NCBI RefSeq assembly: GCF_016801865.2
Contig: NC_068939.1
Span: forward strand, 46,338,999 to 46,402,998
Source: Culex pipiens pallens
Taxonomy: Eukaryota; Arthropoda; Insecta; Diptera; Culicidae
Direction of reading: 5' to 3'
DNA: 64,000 nt
Under the pieces are notes generated by a model, which made no database searches, was not told where the DNA came from, and was given only the letters and a program-made list of their open reading frames with translations. The position numbers and the translations under genes were made by a program. Positions 46,353 through 57,264 of this stretch are shown here, piece by piece. Each line of letters starts with the position of its first letter. Position 1 is the first letter of the stretch.

Positions 46353-46487
46353 GAATATTTATCGAAACAGCCAATTTGTCCTGTTAAACCAAACATCAAA
46401 CTTAATCGATCGTGATTTCTTGGTAATTTCGATTAATTAAGTTTGAATTTGTGTTAACAGGAAAAATTGACTTTCGATAAATATTCT
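46353..46487. repeat. Palindrome with 60-bp arms
   Basis: GAATATTTATCGAAA is mirrored by TTTCGATAAATATTC; the arms continue with TCCTGTTAA / TTAACAGGA and CAAACTTAATCGA / TCGATTAATTAAGTTTG around TCGTGATTTCTTGG. It sits directly after the gene-like segment, where it could form a hairpin in RNA. Confidence 0.7.
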
Positions 46488-46889
46488 CTGATGATTTTTG
46501 GTTTGTGTCCTGGGATATCGAATAAATCCATCTGGTGGCGAAAAGTGGAACTAACCCAGAATGCTGCTACCTATAGTGGCGCCGCCAGTGGTGAATAGGG
46601 GAAACTTCAAAAATTTTGCTTGCGACGGCACGCATACACTGAAACGAGCTGTCAAGTTGCCAAAAATCCTTTTGAACATCGGATGGTCAGCTCGCTTTGA
46701 ACATCGAATGCGCATGATCGTTTCTGAACATCAAACGTTCAAAAATTTTATACCAACGTTCAAAAAATTCGCATTGGCGGTTTTGCGTGTTGAAATCACT
46801 CTAAAAAATAACCCTTCAAGGTTAACACGAAATTTCAAAATGAAAAATAAATGTTCTAAATGAAAAATTACCAGTCTTCCCGAAACGCG
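46488..46889. other. Spacer with GAACATCGGATG motifs
   Basis: TTTTGAACATCGGATGGTCA and TTTGAACATCGAATGCG occur at 46670-46710 and are inverted relative to 41335-41410. Otherwise unclassified. Confidence 0.4.
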
Positions 46890-47385
46890 CGCACGCCCTA
46901 CACGCCGTACAAGTTTTCAGTGCAGATGAACCTCAAACACACCAGGCTACCATGTTCGAGTTCTCCCCGCACGGCGCACTCAAGTTTACACGCGGTTTAA
47001 ACACGGGGTGCACACCTCGGGTACAACGCCGTGCGAGCGAAGAGCGTGTAAAGAGACGAAAAAATGACTGCTTCTCACTCTCTCTGTGGCAAACACTGTA
47101 GTGTGACTGCAGCGGAGAATGAAACACCGCTTTACAGCAGAGGGAGCGTGAGGGAACTATTTTTGTCTCTTTTCTGCGTCGTCGGCTTGCACGAGGTTTG
47201 TACCCGGGGGTTCGGTTTAAAACTCGAGGTTCGTGTGCGCGTACAGACTGTACGCGGCAGAGTTTAGGTTTGCTTGTACGCGTGCACACGCGGTGCTGGT
47301 GTTTGATCGAGTACAGAAAACAGAGAACGCGGTTGAACGCGGTGTACGGGGATCACTGAAAATTACCCTTCTGGGTCAATGTAGA
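46890..47385. repeat. GC-rich imperfect palindrome
   Basis: The left half carries GGTTTAAACACGGGGTGCAC, CTCGGGTACAA and AAAGAGACGAAAAAA. The right half carries the complements (TTTTTGTCTCTTTTCTGC, GTACCCGGGGG, TTCGGTTTAAAACTC). The centre is ACACTGTAGTGTGACTGCAG near 47095. CG-rich text such as CACGCGG and ACGCGTGCACACGCGG fills the ends. Open frames on both strands follow from the symmetry. Confidence 0.6.
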
Positions 47386-49715
47386 TTCAAAAATTACATA
47401 AAATTTCCCTTAAATTGACATTTTCCAAACAAATTTACTGTTAAGTAACGGAAAAAGGCTGAGTTTTTAAAGCTTTTTTAGTGTTTTTTTTTTCGATGAA
47501 AAATACGTTTTTTTCGGAATTCTGAATACGTTGTCAAATCAGGTGTCTAATTTTACATAAAAATCCCTTTGACACCATATTTCAATCTCATCACCGTTTC
47601 AGGCTTCAAATTATTGAAAAACACCTCTTTTTTCGCATGTTCAATGATGAAAGGGGTCGTACATCCCCTCCGTCACGAGATATCAAAAAACCAACATCGG
47701 ATTCGTGATCAGGGACAAAAATTACCCCTTAGGACAAAGTTTCATGCAAGTCGAAAAGGGGTCGGGGAAACTTTCCCGATTTCGTGTGAGTTGGTAGAGA
47801 ATTACCCACATCCCAAATATAAACAGTTCAACACAGTTTCAAAAAATCATTATTTTAGAAAATAAAGGGTTGAGATGGTAAAACTTTGTTTTAACCTAAA
47901 TTGACTGTTATTTACGGAATATTTGAATATTATAAGCTTTCTAAGCCCTTGAAGAGCAACGTTACGAAAAGATCAACTTTTCACAATTGTGTTTTTGCTC
48001 TTTGCAACGTAGTTAAATATTTAATTTTGCGTAACGTAATCGAATTTTAGGGATCTGTAAAGGCCAAAAGGTGAAGCATAGTGAGCTGCACAAAATGGCG
48101 TTCTTAACAAAATTTGGCCCAAAATGCACGTGCGACAAGTTAGCCGGACGGCGACGAAATGATGAACTACTTTAAAACTAGGAAGAGCAATTTGCTTACA
48201 AAATTGGAAATCAATTTAAAATTTCAACTTTTGCCATTGAAGTTCTCGCAATTATTGCCGAAATTTCAAACATCTCATTTTGCTCTTTTCATTTGTCAAA
48301 AAGATTCTCTTTTGATGAAGATTCCTGTTTCGCAACTTCATCGATTTTTTTAGTATTCAAGCATTTTAAAAACTATTTTTGCTATTACAGCAAAGAACCC
48401 GAAATTCTATTGGAATATGCTACAACCATAAACATAGATTTCCTTTAAAGAAATTTCCAGCAAACCAATTGTTCTATTTCCCAGTTTATTAAATGTTGTG
48501 TAATTATTAGATTTTTCACCTTCTCTGCAATTAAATACATCATATTGAATAAATCCCACATTCTAATCCTCGTAATTATCTCGCCACAAGGTTGATCTGA
48601 TTAAGTTCCTCGCTGCTAAATAATTCACTGCCGTACTCACTCCAAACGCCACACTTTGTTCCCACCTTACCTAGTTTATGGTTCATTGGACCCAGAGCAA
48701 CGGCTCATATGTAACATTTTGACGGCGCAGAATATTGCCCGATAAGCGCACAATCATTTAGGAATAATTTATGCCATAACCTGGAGGTGGGGTGGCAAAA
48801 CCCCAGCGCATAACTGGCAACACTGCTTTCCATGTATTACACGGCTAAAAGCGCGAGCGATTATTTGGTAAAATCACGCATGTAATAAAAAATCTTACAA
48901 AGTGTCAGAATTTGTGTAAAAGTGTAATAAATTTTGAATCAGAAAAAAAATCCTTAAAATTGCAGGTCACCAATCGATGACGTTCCAACTAAACGCCCAC
49001 TTAAAGTAATTTCCTATAAACAAGTGCAATTGTGCCATGAGGGGGAAAGTGCCCCACTTTCGAACCATTTTCCATTCCCCTCCCTCACAGAGATTAGTGG
49101 GGTGGAAAAAACTCATCGAGGACATAAATAAATGATGTATTATTGGTCAGTGGGCCGTGAGTGGGGTTTGCGTGCTTTTGATGAATTAGTGAAGGCTCTT
49201 CCGAGAACTTATTGTAACGATTACGTATACGTTGGTGTTTCGAGAAACGTTGAGTTTTGATTTATGACCTCGTGGAATTAGAGACCTAACATGTTGATGT
49301 TGAGTGCTTGGTACTGTAGCAGCAACAGTTTCCAGAGTATAAATGATAATGAAGAACCACCAAAATAAAACAAAAATTATCTACTTTAAAAATATCAAAA
49401 ATTCATGTTGCCATCACTTCAGCTCGAACTTATTTTTCCTCAATTCTCACCGGGTTCGACAGGAGGCAACGAAATTGGAGCCTTGTGCTAAAATTAGAAC
49501 CTTTTGCGCCATTCTTGAACGATTTTATCGATTTTCTGCCCGTCCTGAGCCAGCAGTCCACACTGGAATTGGGATTGAGGAGACGATGGGATTTGCGAGG
49601 ATTCTATCTATTGGTATGTAAACTGAGTATCGCAAAGCTATAAAGTTAAAATTTGATTTAATAAATTTAAGAATACTTGGTGTAAACATTTTTTTTAGTT
49701 TTTAATTATCTTTTT
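47386..49715. other. Mostly unique sequence, no gene recognised
   Basis: 47390-47900 contains short phrases repeated within itself (AAAATTACCCTTCTGGG, AAAATTACCCCTTAGG). 48540-49290 is non-repetitive and moderately GC-rich but with no coding signal. Possibly intronic or regulatory DNA. Confidence 0.45.
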
Positions 49716-50970
49716 TTATCATTTTATCATTTTATCATTTTATCATTTTATCATTTTATCATTTTATCATTTTATCATTTTATCATTTTATCATTTTATC
49801 ATTTTATCATTTTATCATTTTATCATTTTATCATTTTATCATTTTATCATTTTATCATTTTATCATTTTATCATTTTATCATTTTATCATTTTATCATTT
49901 TATCATTTTATCATTTATCATTTTATCATTTTATCATTTTATCATTTTATCATTTTATCATTTTATCATTTTATCATTTTATCATTTTATCATTTTATCA
50001 TTTTATCATTTTATCATTTTATCATTTTATCATTTTATCATTTTATCATTTTATCATTTTATCATTTTATCATTTTATCATTTTATCATTTTATCATTTT
50101 ATCATTTTATCATTTTATCATTTTATCATTTTATCATTTTATCATTTTATCATTTTATCATTTTATCATTTTATCATTTTATCATTTTATCATTTTATCA
50201 TTTTATCATTTTATCATTTTATCATTTTATCATTTATCATTTTATCATTTTATCATTTTATCATTTTATCATTTTATCATTTTATCATTTTATCATTTTA
50301 TCATTTTATCATTTTATCATTTTATCATTTTATCATTTTATCATTTTATCATTTTATCATTTTATCATTTTATCATTTTATCATTTTATCATTTTATCAT
50401 TTTATCATTTTATCATTTTATCATTTTATCATTTTATCATTTTATCATTTTATCATTTTATCATTTTATCATTTTATCATTTTATCATTTTATCATTTTA
50501 TCATTTTATCATTTTATCATTTTATCATTTTATCATTTTATCATTTTATCATTTTATCATTTTATCATTTTATCATTTTATCATTTTATCATTTTATCAT
50601 TTTATCATTTTATCATTTTATCATTTTATCATTTTATCATTTTATCATTTTATCATTTTATCATTTTATCATTTTATCATTTTATCATTTTATCATTTTA
50701 TCATTTTATCATTTTATCATTTTATCATTTTATCATTTTATCATTTTATCATTTTATCATTTTATCATTTTATCATTTTATCATTTTATCATTTTATCAT
50801 TTTATCATTTTATCATTTTATCATTTTATCATTTTATCATTTTATCATTTTATCATTTTATCATTTTATCATTTTATCATTTTATCATTTTATCATTTTA
50901 TCATTTTATCATTTTATCATTTTATCATTTTATCATTTTATCATTTTATCATTTTATCATTTTATCATTT
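49716..50970 (+). repeat. 8-bp satellite (TCATTTTA)n, left block, about 157 copies
   Basis: Almost pure array; two 7-bp units (missing one T) near 49912 and 50232. Followed directly by an 18-base TG run. Confidence 0.97.
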
Positions 50971-51344
50971 TGTGTGTGTGTGTGTGTGGTCCAATCCAAT
51001 ACCCGCTAACCGGTAGCGATATTATGGGAAAGTATAATTTGTATCAGACTTTGTATATGCCGAATGCTGATACAACTTATTTCAGTCCCGGGTATTAGGT
51101 GGTGATAGCCCTCGCGCTGCTTCCAACGACCCATTTCAGAATGACAGAGCTCCTTGCGGTCCAATTCCGAGGTCGCTGGGCATTGTTCGGCCCCGCTTAA
51201 ACATAGAAGCAAGCATCTGAAGGAAACTCGATCTATATTTAGACTTCCAATCCCCTCAGGCAAATCAGGGATCAGCGCGTATTTAATATGAGAAAGAGAT
51301 AACATGTTTCAACACTACGGATCAATTCATTTCTATAGTGTAAA

Positions 51345-51420
51345 CCTTCTGATGGCCGACTGCTTAGCGTCCCAGACCACCAATCCGGAGGTGTGAGTTC
51401 GAATCCCACCTGATTCATTT
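51345..51420 (+). repeat. tRNA-like unit within the insertion
   Basis: CTGATGGCCGACTGCTTAGC gives an A box (TGGCCGACTGC), and GTGAGTTCGAATCCCACCTG a clean B box with T arm. The following TCATTTTCGTTTTTATTCAT and ATTCAAAGTTCAAATTCCTG resemble the text after the 22786 unit, so both belong to one SINE lineage. Confidence 0.6.
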
Positions 51421-51472
51421 TCGTTTTTATTCATATTCAAAGTTCAAATTCCTGATTCCAAATTTCAGAGGT

Positions 51473-51545
51473 ACCGGCCGGGATTTGATCCCTGAACCTT
51501 CTGCTTGTGAGGCAGAAGCCGTAACCATTAAGCCACGGAGCCGGT
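51473..51545 (-). tRNA. tRNA-Val(CAC)-like sequence, SINE head or pseudogene
   Basis: The 73-base domain has a 7-bp acceptor stem (ACCGGCT with GGCCGGT, one G-T), an anticodon arm TTCTGCCTCACAAGCAGAA with loop CTCACAA (anticodon CAC, Val), A box GTGGCTTAATGGTTACGG and T loop ATCAAAT. The fit is good enough for a recent tRNA origin. No CCA is encoded, as in eukaryotes. Position at the end of a tailed insertion makes a SINE head more likely than a working tRNA. Confidence 0.5.
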
Positions 51546-51546
51546 T

Positions 51547-52860
51547 TCATTTTATCATTTTATCATTTTATCATTTTATCATTTTATCATTTTATCATTT
51601 TATCATTTTATCATTTTATCATTTTATCATTTTATCATTTTATCATTTTATCATTTTATCATTTTATCATTTTATCATTTTATCATTTGATCATTTTATC
51701 ATTTTATCATTTTATCATTTTATCATTTTATCATTTTATCATTTTATCATTTTATCATTTTATCATTTTATCATTTTATCATTTTATCATTTTATCATTT
51801 TATCATTTTATCATTTTATCATTTTATCATTTTATCATTTTATCATTTTATCATTTTATCATTTTATCATTTTATCATTTTATCATTTTATCATTTTATC
51901 ATTTTATCATTTTATCATTTTATCATTTTATCATTTTATCATTTTATCATTTTATCATTTTATCATTTTATCATTTTATCATTTTATCATTTTATCATTT
52001 TATCATTTTATCATTTTATCGTTTTATCATTTTATCATTTTATCATTTTATCATTTTATCATTTTATCATTTTATCATTTTATCATTTTATCATTTTATC
52101 ATTTTATCATTTTATCATTTTATCATTTTATCATTTTATCATTTTATCATTTTATCATTTTATCATTTTATCATTTTATCATTTTATCATTTTATCATTT
52201 TATCATTTTATCATTTTATCATTTTATCATTTTATCATTTTATCATTTTATCATTTTATCATTTTATCATTTTATCATTTTATCATTTTATCATTTTATC
52301 ATTTTATCATTTTATCATTTTATCATTTTATCATTTTATCATTTTATCATTTTATCATTTTATCATTTTATCATTTTATCATTTTATCATTTTATCATTT
52401 TATCATTTTATCATTTTATCATTTTATCATTTTATCATTTTATCATTTTATCATTTTATCATTTTATCATTTTATCATTTTATCATTTTATCATTTTATC
52501 ATTTTATCGTTTTATCATTTTATCATTTTATCATTTTATCATTTTATCATTTTATCATTTTATCATTTTATCATTTTATCATTTTATCATTTTATCATTT
52601 TATCATTTTATCATTTTATCATTTTATCATTTTATCATTTTATCATTTTATCATTTTATCATTTTATCATTTTATCATTTTATCATTTTATCATTTTATC
52701 ATTTTATCATTTTATCATTTTATCATTTTATCATTTTATCATTTTATCATTTTATCATTTTATCATTTTATCATTTTATCATTTTATCATTTTATCATTT
52801 TATCATTTTATCATTTTATCATTTTATCATTTTATCATTTTATCATTTTATCATTTTATC
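51547..52860 (+). repeat. 8-bp satellite (TCATTTTA)n, right block, about 164 copies
   Basis: Same unit as the left block. No indels, only point variants (TTGATC near 51688, TCGTTTTA near 52019 and 52507). Having no length change, it is open in frame for over 400 codons. Confidence 0.97.
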
Positions 52861-53023
52861 AAACCCAGTCCAGTTATTTTAAAATTATTAGATTAAAAAA
52901 TTGAGGTAAAAAAATATTTTTTTTATTTGTACGATTAATTGACAAAATACATGAACATTTTGACCTACAATTTCTCTCAAAGGGTGTTTTCAAGAATTGC
53001 AAAATAGTAGTTTATGCAACAAG

Positions 53024-55180
53024 CATAGCATAGCATAGCATTGGTGTCTACCCGTAGCTGCTACTTCGTTATTGACCAGGACCCCCAAACATTGCTCCGT
53101 GGACCACAGATGAAAAGTAGGAACCAATCATCACCCCTTCGCAATTTTCAAAGGTCCCTATCGTGCTGATCAATACCGACGCCAGCCACGACCAGTGGTA
53201 AGACACGGGGAAGTGGATGGGAATGTTAGTCCGATACTTGAGTGATGGGACCGCCAAATCGACTGCGTCTCCGACAAAGTATCACATGAGTTTTGAGGGG
53301 TTAGTAAGATGGGTATAAGGTCAGGATTCACCGTGGTAGGTGATGCGACCATAAGCAATTTGTTTATCAGTTGCAAATTTATAGGTCTTAGGCAGCCGGC
53401 TGCTGTAAGACACACAATCTATGATTTAGAAATAGTTTTAATTCGAACGCGGCGCCAAATTATCATTAATTCCCTCGTCGGCGTGCCTTCCGAGCAACGA
53501 CGCTGTGAGAAGGACTTTTTCCTCCTTTTACTATTTAAGCAATATATTAAATTGTATTTTCCGTGGTTTCCGATTAAACTATATCAATACTTTATAGTGA
53601 GGTTTGCAATGATTTCATCGTGTTGCAGGAATTTATTACGAAATGTTTCGAAAAAAGTGAACTGCGAGACCGACAAAATTGCGAACAATAGTAACTGAAA
53701 ATTTCGTTTCGAGCAGTTATTAATAAAGCGACACTATCACGAATGGTACATTTTTAAGCCGAAGTCGTTATAGGTAGTTTTATCTTTTACGTTATATTTA
53801 TAATTATCGGAAAAATAAGATCAGAGTAAAAGGAGAACGAATCCGTGAAAACGACGCATGAACTCGAGTTAGACATTCTCGTTTAACGACCGGTATATTA
53901 ATATTTACGCGACTTGAAAGAAGGAAATAAGAAAAAGAAGAGGGAAAGTGGGGAAAAATATGTAAAATATAAGATGTATACAAAGATTAATTAAAGTAAA
54001 TAGATAGATTGAAATAAATAGATAAGTTAAAATAATGTTAGATACATTAAAATAAATAGGTCAATAACAAAACGAATAAAATAAAATTCATTCATGCTTC
54101 CATCCATACATGAGCCAAATGATAGAATTCACCAATTGTGGAAACTCACAAATGACTCTTCACAAAAATATTCATTCACCCGCATCACTCAACTCAAACA
54201 TACATGTCAACATAGAGCAGACTCACCCAGGGTTCCCAGTGTCGCATAAAACACGCTGGCTTCCTTTCCAGTTATAAGACACTTTTAAATCACGAAGGTA
54301 TGCTTTTCCGCCTAATACACACTTGTATTTCAACAAACGGTTCTCGATTAACCCTTTTCATTCAAGTTTTTAATGATTCACAACCCAATAGAACCTTATA
54401 CCATCCCCAAGAAAACAAAATAACAACACTTTTATCGGTTCAAACTGTTTACCACAACACATGTTCTCACACAATCTGTATTGCTCTACGCGTTCACATT
54501 TTTAACACTTTTACCAGTCCTTTGAATAAGCTATTCCATGCTTTTGCTGCTGTTCACTGTAAACTGAATATTTTGCACCTTACAGTTTATGACTTTGTTT
54601 GTTTAGTTCGTATACATATAATCAATCGATTCATCAAACCAAAACAATCCCCAGCACTACAACAATCAGCTTTTCTGCTGGCAATCGGCGATTCTGCACG
54701 TAGAGCCCAAACGTCAGTTTCCTCAAGCAAGCGCTTGGCAGAAAAAAAGAGCAAACAAATCACCCCATCACACCCACGCAAACAAAACACCAAAGCACCC
54801 ACTGCAACTTGACAGATGAAACTTCTACCACTTCAATATAAACATCAACAAAAGCTAACACCAACACAAACATGCATTTGAAAAAGCTTTGGGCAAGCTT
54901 GACGTAGTATGACGTTTCTTCGGAAGGAACAGGGGAAATGAAACTTCGCGAACGTTCCAAACAAAAACAACGAATTCGCTAACTGCAAATAAATCACATT
55001 TTTCGCAATAATTTCAAAAACCATTACTGAACTTCACTTGATTCACAAAGAACACGTCGCGAGCTACCGAAAAAACCCAACTTCTGGGTAAATTGTCGAA
55101 TTATACACACAACAAATACAAAAATTCGCGGAGCCACGAACAACCGATCTAATCCGTTCCATCTGCCAAAAAGCTCTCCC
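53024..55180 (-). mobile_element. (ATGCT)-tailed retroelement, copy 2, 39-bp target duplication
   Basis: A perfect 39-bp direct repeat, beginning TGTTTTCAAGAATTGCAAAA and ending GCAACAAG, brackets the insertion (52985-53023 and 55181-55219). The left edge CATAGCATAGCATAGCATTG is an (ATGCT)n tail on the minus strand. The 3' 400 bases match copy 1 (26448); GGCGTGCCTTCCGAGCAACG at 53480 matches a downstream part. The 5' portion (minus start GGGAGAGCTTTTTGGCAGAT) is unlike copy 1. The insertion cut the MITE that now starts at 55199, which dates it after that MITE. No reverse transcriptase frame. Confidence 0.85.
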
Positions 55181-55198
55181 TGTTTTCAAGAATTGCAA

Positions 55199-55586
55199 AA
55201 TAGTAGTTTATGCAACAAGTTGCAAAAAGAGGATTTTTTCAGCACGAGTCGTACATTTATCCAACGAGGTTCACCGAGTTGGATAAATACGAAGGGTGCT
55301 GAAAAAATCAAGTTTTGCAACGAGTTTCGTACAACATTTTTTTCAATTCCGAAAAACACAGATTGAGTGAAATTTTAGGTCAATAAATCGTTTAAATCAA
55401 ACTAGACCTTTTCAGCATTTATTTTGAAAAGTGTTGCTATTCGATTCTGTTATTTTTGGTACAGAACAGTAGGCTATTTCGTCATTCAAGAATGACAGGA
55501 AAAGTAAGTAGTTTCACGACAGAATTGCAAAAAATGTTGTATGGAACTCGTTGGATCCTCTTTTTGCAACTTGTTGCATAAACTAT
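55199..55586. mobile_element. GTAGTTTATGCAACAAG MITE, complete copy
   Basis: Ends TAGTAGTTTATGCAACAAG and CTTGTTGCATAAACTA are inverted, followed inward by TTGCAAAAAGAGGAT / ATCCTCTTTTTGCAA. Inner hairpin as in the copy at 44347. Its first 20 or so bases are repeated at 53003-53023 because of the target duplication of the 53024 element. Confidence 0.8.
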
Positions 55587-57174
55587 TTTTTTTTGTTGAC
55601 CGTATTAAGATTGAATTTAAATGAAATGTGGTTTTCAACATTTAATTCAGCATTTATTTATTTCAAATTCAAATTAATTAATTTAAGTTTGAAATCATTT
55701 AGTTCTGGCAGCTATTGCCTTCTTTTTTTCAGTGTCCTCTTTGGCAATGTTTCATGATAGAAAAGTAAACTGAAAAAATTAAACCATTTTCTTTTGAAGA
55801 CTTAACGAATAAATAATAATAAATAATTGTTTTTTTCAGTGTCTAATCAGCTCGGAAAATGGAAATTAAATATGTCTATTTTGACCTTTCTTATAATAAT
55901 TACATTTAATTTACATTCTAAGTGGTATGGCTAAATTAACTTCATCTTTATTGTATTTTTCGTTTTATTTTTAAATGTTCACAATCATTTATTTACTTCA
56001 AATTGTTTGAATTTTTGCATTGAATCGAACACATTTTTGAGAAAAAATGAATACATTTTTGAAAAAATCGAACACATCCTTTAACGAAATTAAATAAATC
56101 AACTGTAGATGCGAAATTATTTTTGGAATCGTAAATGACTTGTCATTCTTATAGGTATTGATCGACATTTGTATTTCAATTGCTATTCATGAAAAAACAC
56201 CTAAAAATGTGTAGAAAGAGTAAATTATTTTTAAAATTCAAATCAACTTGACTTTTGGCTGAAAAAGTTGATATAAAGTTATCGAGAAACTATACTACGT
56301 CTTAATGTTTATTCTGCAAAGACCTCATCAAATCTTACACTTTTACAAAAAATACCAAATCGATCAGACATTTTTTTCTCGACTTACTGATTTCTAATAT
56401 TCACTTCTACTAATGATGCAAAATAAGTTCTCAGATAGGTGGAAAGCATGAACAAAATTTCATGTAAACAAAAAATGAAAATCCCGAAAAATAAAATTTC
56501 TAGACAATTTCTCATCAATTACAAGATCAGACATTTTTACGTTTTATTAGAGATTTTTCATGTTTTATGTAAAAAAAAGTTCAGATTGTTTGTAAATTTC
56601 TATGTTCATATTTATTTTCACATTTGTTCATTAAAAATGTATGACTGAGTAGATAAATCCATATTGACGTATCATAATCTGTATTATAAGAATTCAATTT
56701 TCTAACAAAACTGAGAGAAATCTGAAAGATCTTAAGCTTGTAACCATTCGAAACGAACAACCAACAAAAAGGATACTTCTTGATATAAATTATGTTGAAA
56801 AAAATTACATCGATTATTTTAATAAAGCAATGTCAAGTTTTTTTTCCAAATTATCAGCTTTCAGCTAGAATGAAGTTCACGGACAATATCAATCACTCTG
56901 TACTCACTGAATACATTTTTTGTAGAGTTTTTGCTAGAAGCCAGTATAAAATCACATTTACAAATCAAAATCATCAAAAATAGTTAATTAACATCGATGA
57001 AATCAATTTTATTTCGCTCCACTGGTCCGGAAATTAAACAATTTTGTTTTTCCTCCGCCGTTTCCAGTCCCAAATGTCATGTCAACATGAGGATAAATTG
57101 ATTGATAGCTTCGACAAACAACACAATCACACACCACCAGCTAAAAACTGTAGCACCCCATCAGCAGTACTCAC
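55587..57174. other. AT-rich DNA, possible intron of the minus-strand gene
   Basis: 56290-56470 contains diluted pieces of the AGAGCAGTTCTCTACG family (CAAATCGATCAGACATTTTT, TAATGATGCAAAATAAGTTC). No second exon for the 57175-57262 gene was identified. Confidence 0.4.
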
Positions 57175-57221
57175 CAATACTCGACCGGAAGTTTGTAGTC
57201 CACCAACGGCTGCTGTCCCAT
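57175..57221 (-). CDS. Possible first coding exon of an unidentified minus-strand gene
   Basis: On the minus strand ATG at 57221 begins MGQQPLVDYKLPVEY and, after 47 bases, reaches a strong donor, TATTG|GTGAGT (57175/57174). An in-frame stop precedes it: a two-codon frame ATGAAATAG lies just upstream. An initiator TCAGTT at 57264-57259 would give a short 5' UTR. The codons look used (CAG, GTG, GAC, GTC, GAG). I do not recognise the protein from 15 residues and could not find the next exon, so this stays tentative. Confidence 0.35.
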
Positions 57222-57258
57222 ATCCTATTTCATGACCGATGAGTTCGCCGGGGCTCGG

Positions 57259-57264
57259 AACTGA
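57259..57264 (-). promoter_or_regulatory. Initiator-like TCAGTT upstream of the minus-strand exon
   Basis: TCAGTT on the minus strand about 40 bases before the ATG at 57221. No TATA box about 30 bases upstream. The preceding DNA (57280-57320) is CA/GT-rich. Confidence 0.3.

Larger units (their letters stand above)
50971..51546 (-). mobile_element. tRNA-headed insertion splitting the satellite
   Basis: Read on the minus strand it starts with a tRNA-Val-like domain (51545-51473) and ends in a (CA)n run (50988-50971), the layout of a SINE: pol III head, body, simple tail. Satellite blocks touch both ends, so a target duplication cannot be told from the array. The body between 50990 and 51330 has an open minus frame (51006-51305) with no known domain. 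A second, opposite tRNA-like unit is at 51345-51420. Confidence 0.55.

Noticed and set aside
51485..52904. Long frames of repeating His-Phe-Ile-Ile-Leu-Ser text
   Set aside because: Product of the 8-bp satellite, starting inside a tRNA-like sequence.
54300..54812. 170-codon plus-strand frame
   Set aside because: It lies antisense inside the 53024-55180 retroinsertion, with no recognisable domain and no conservation visible in copy 1.
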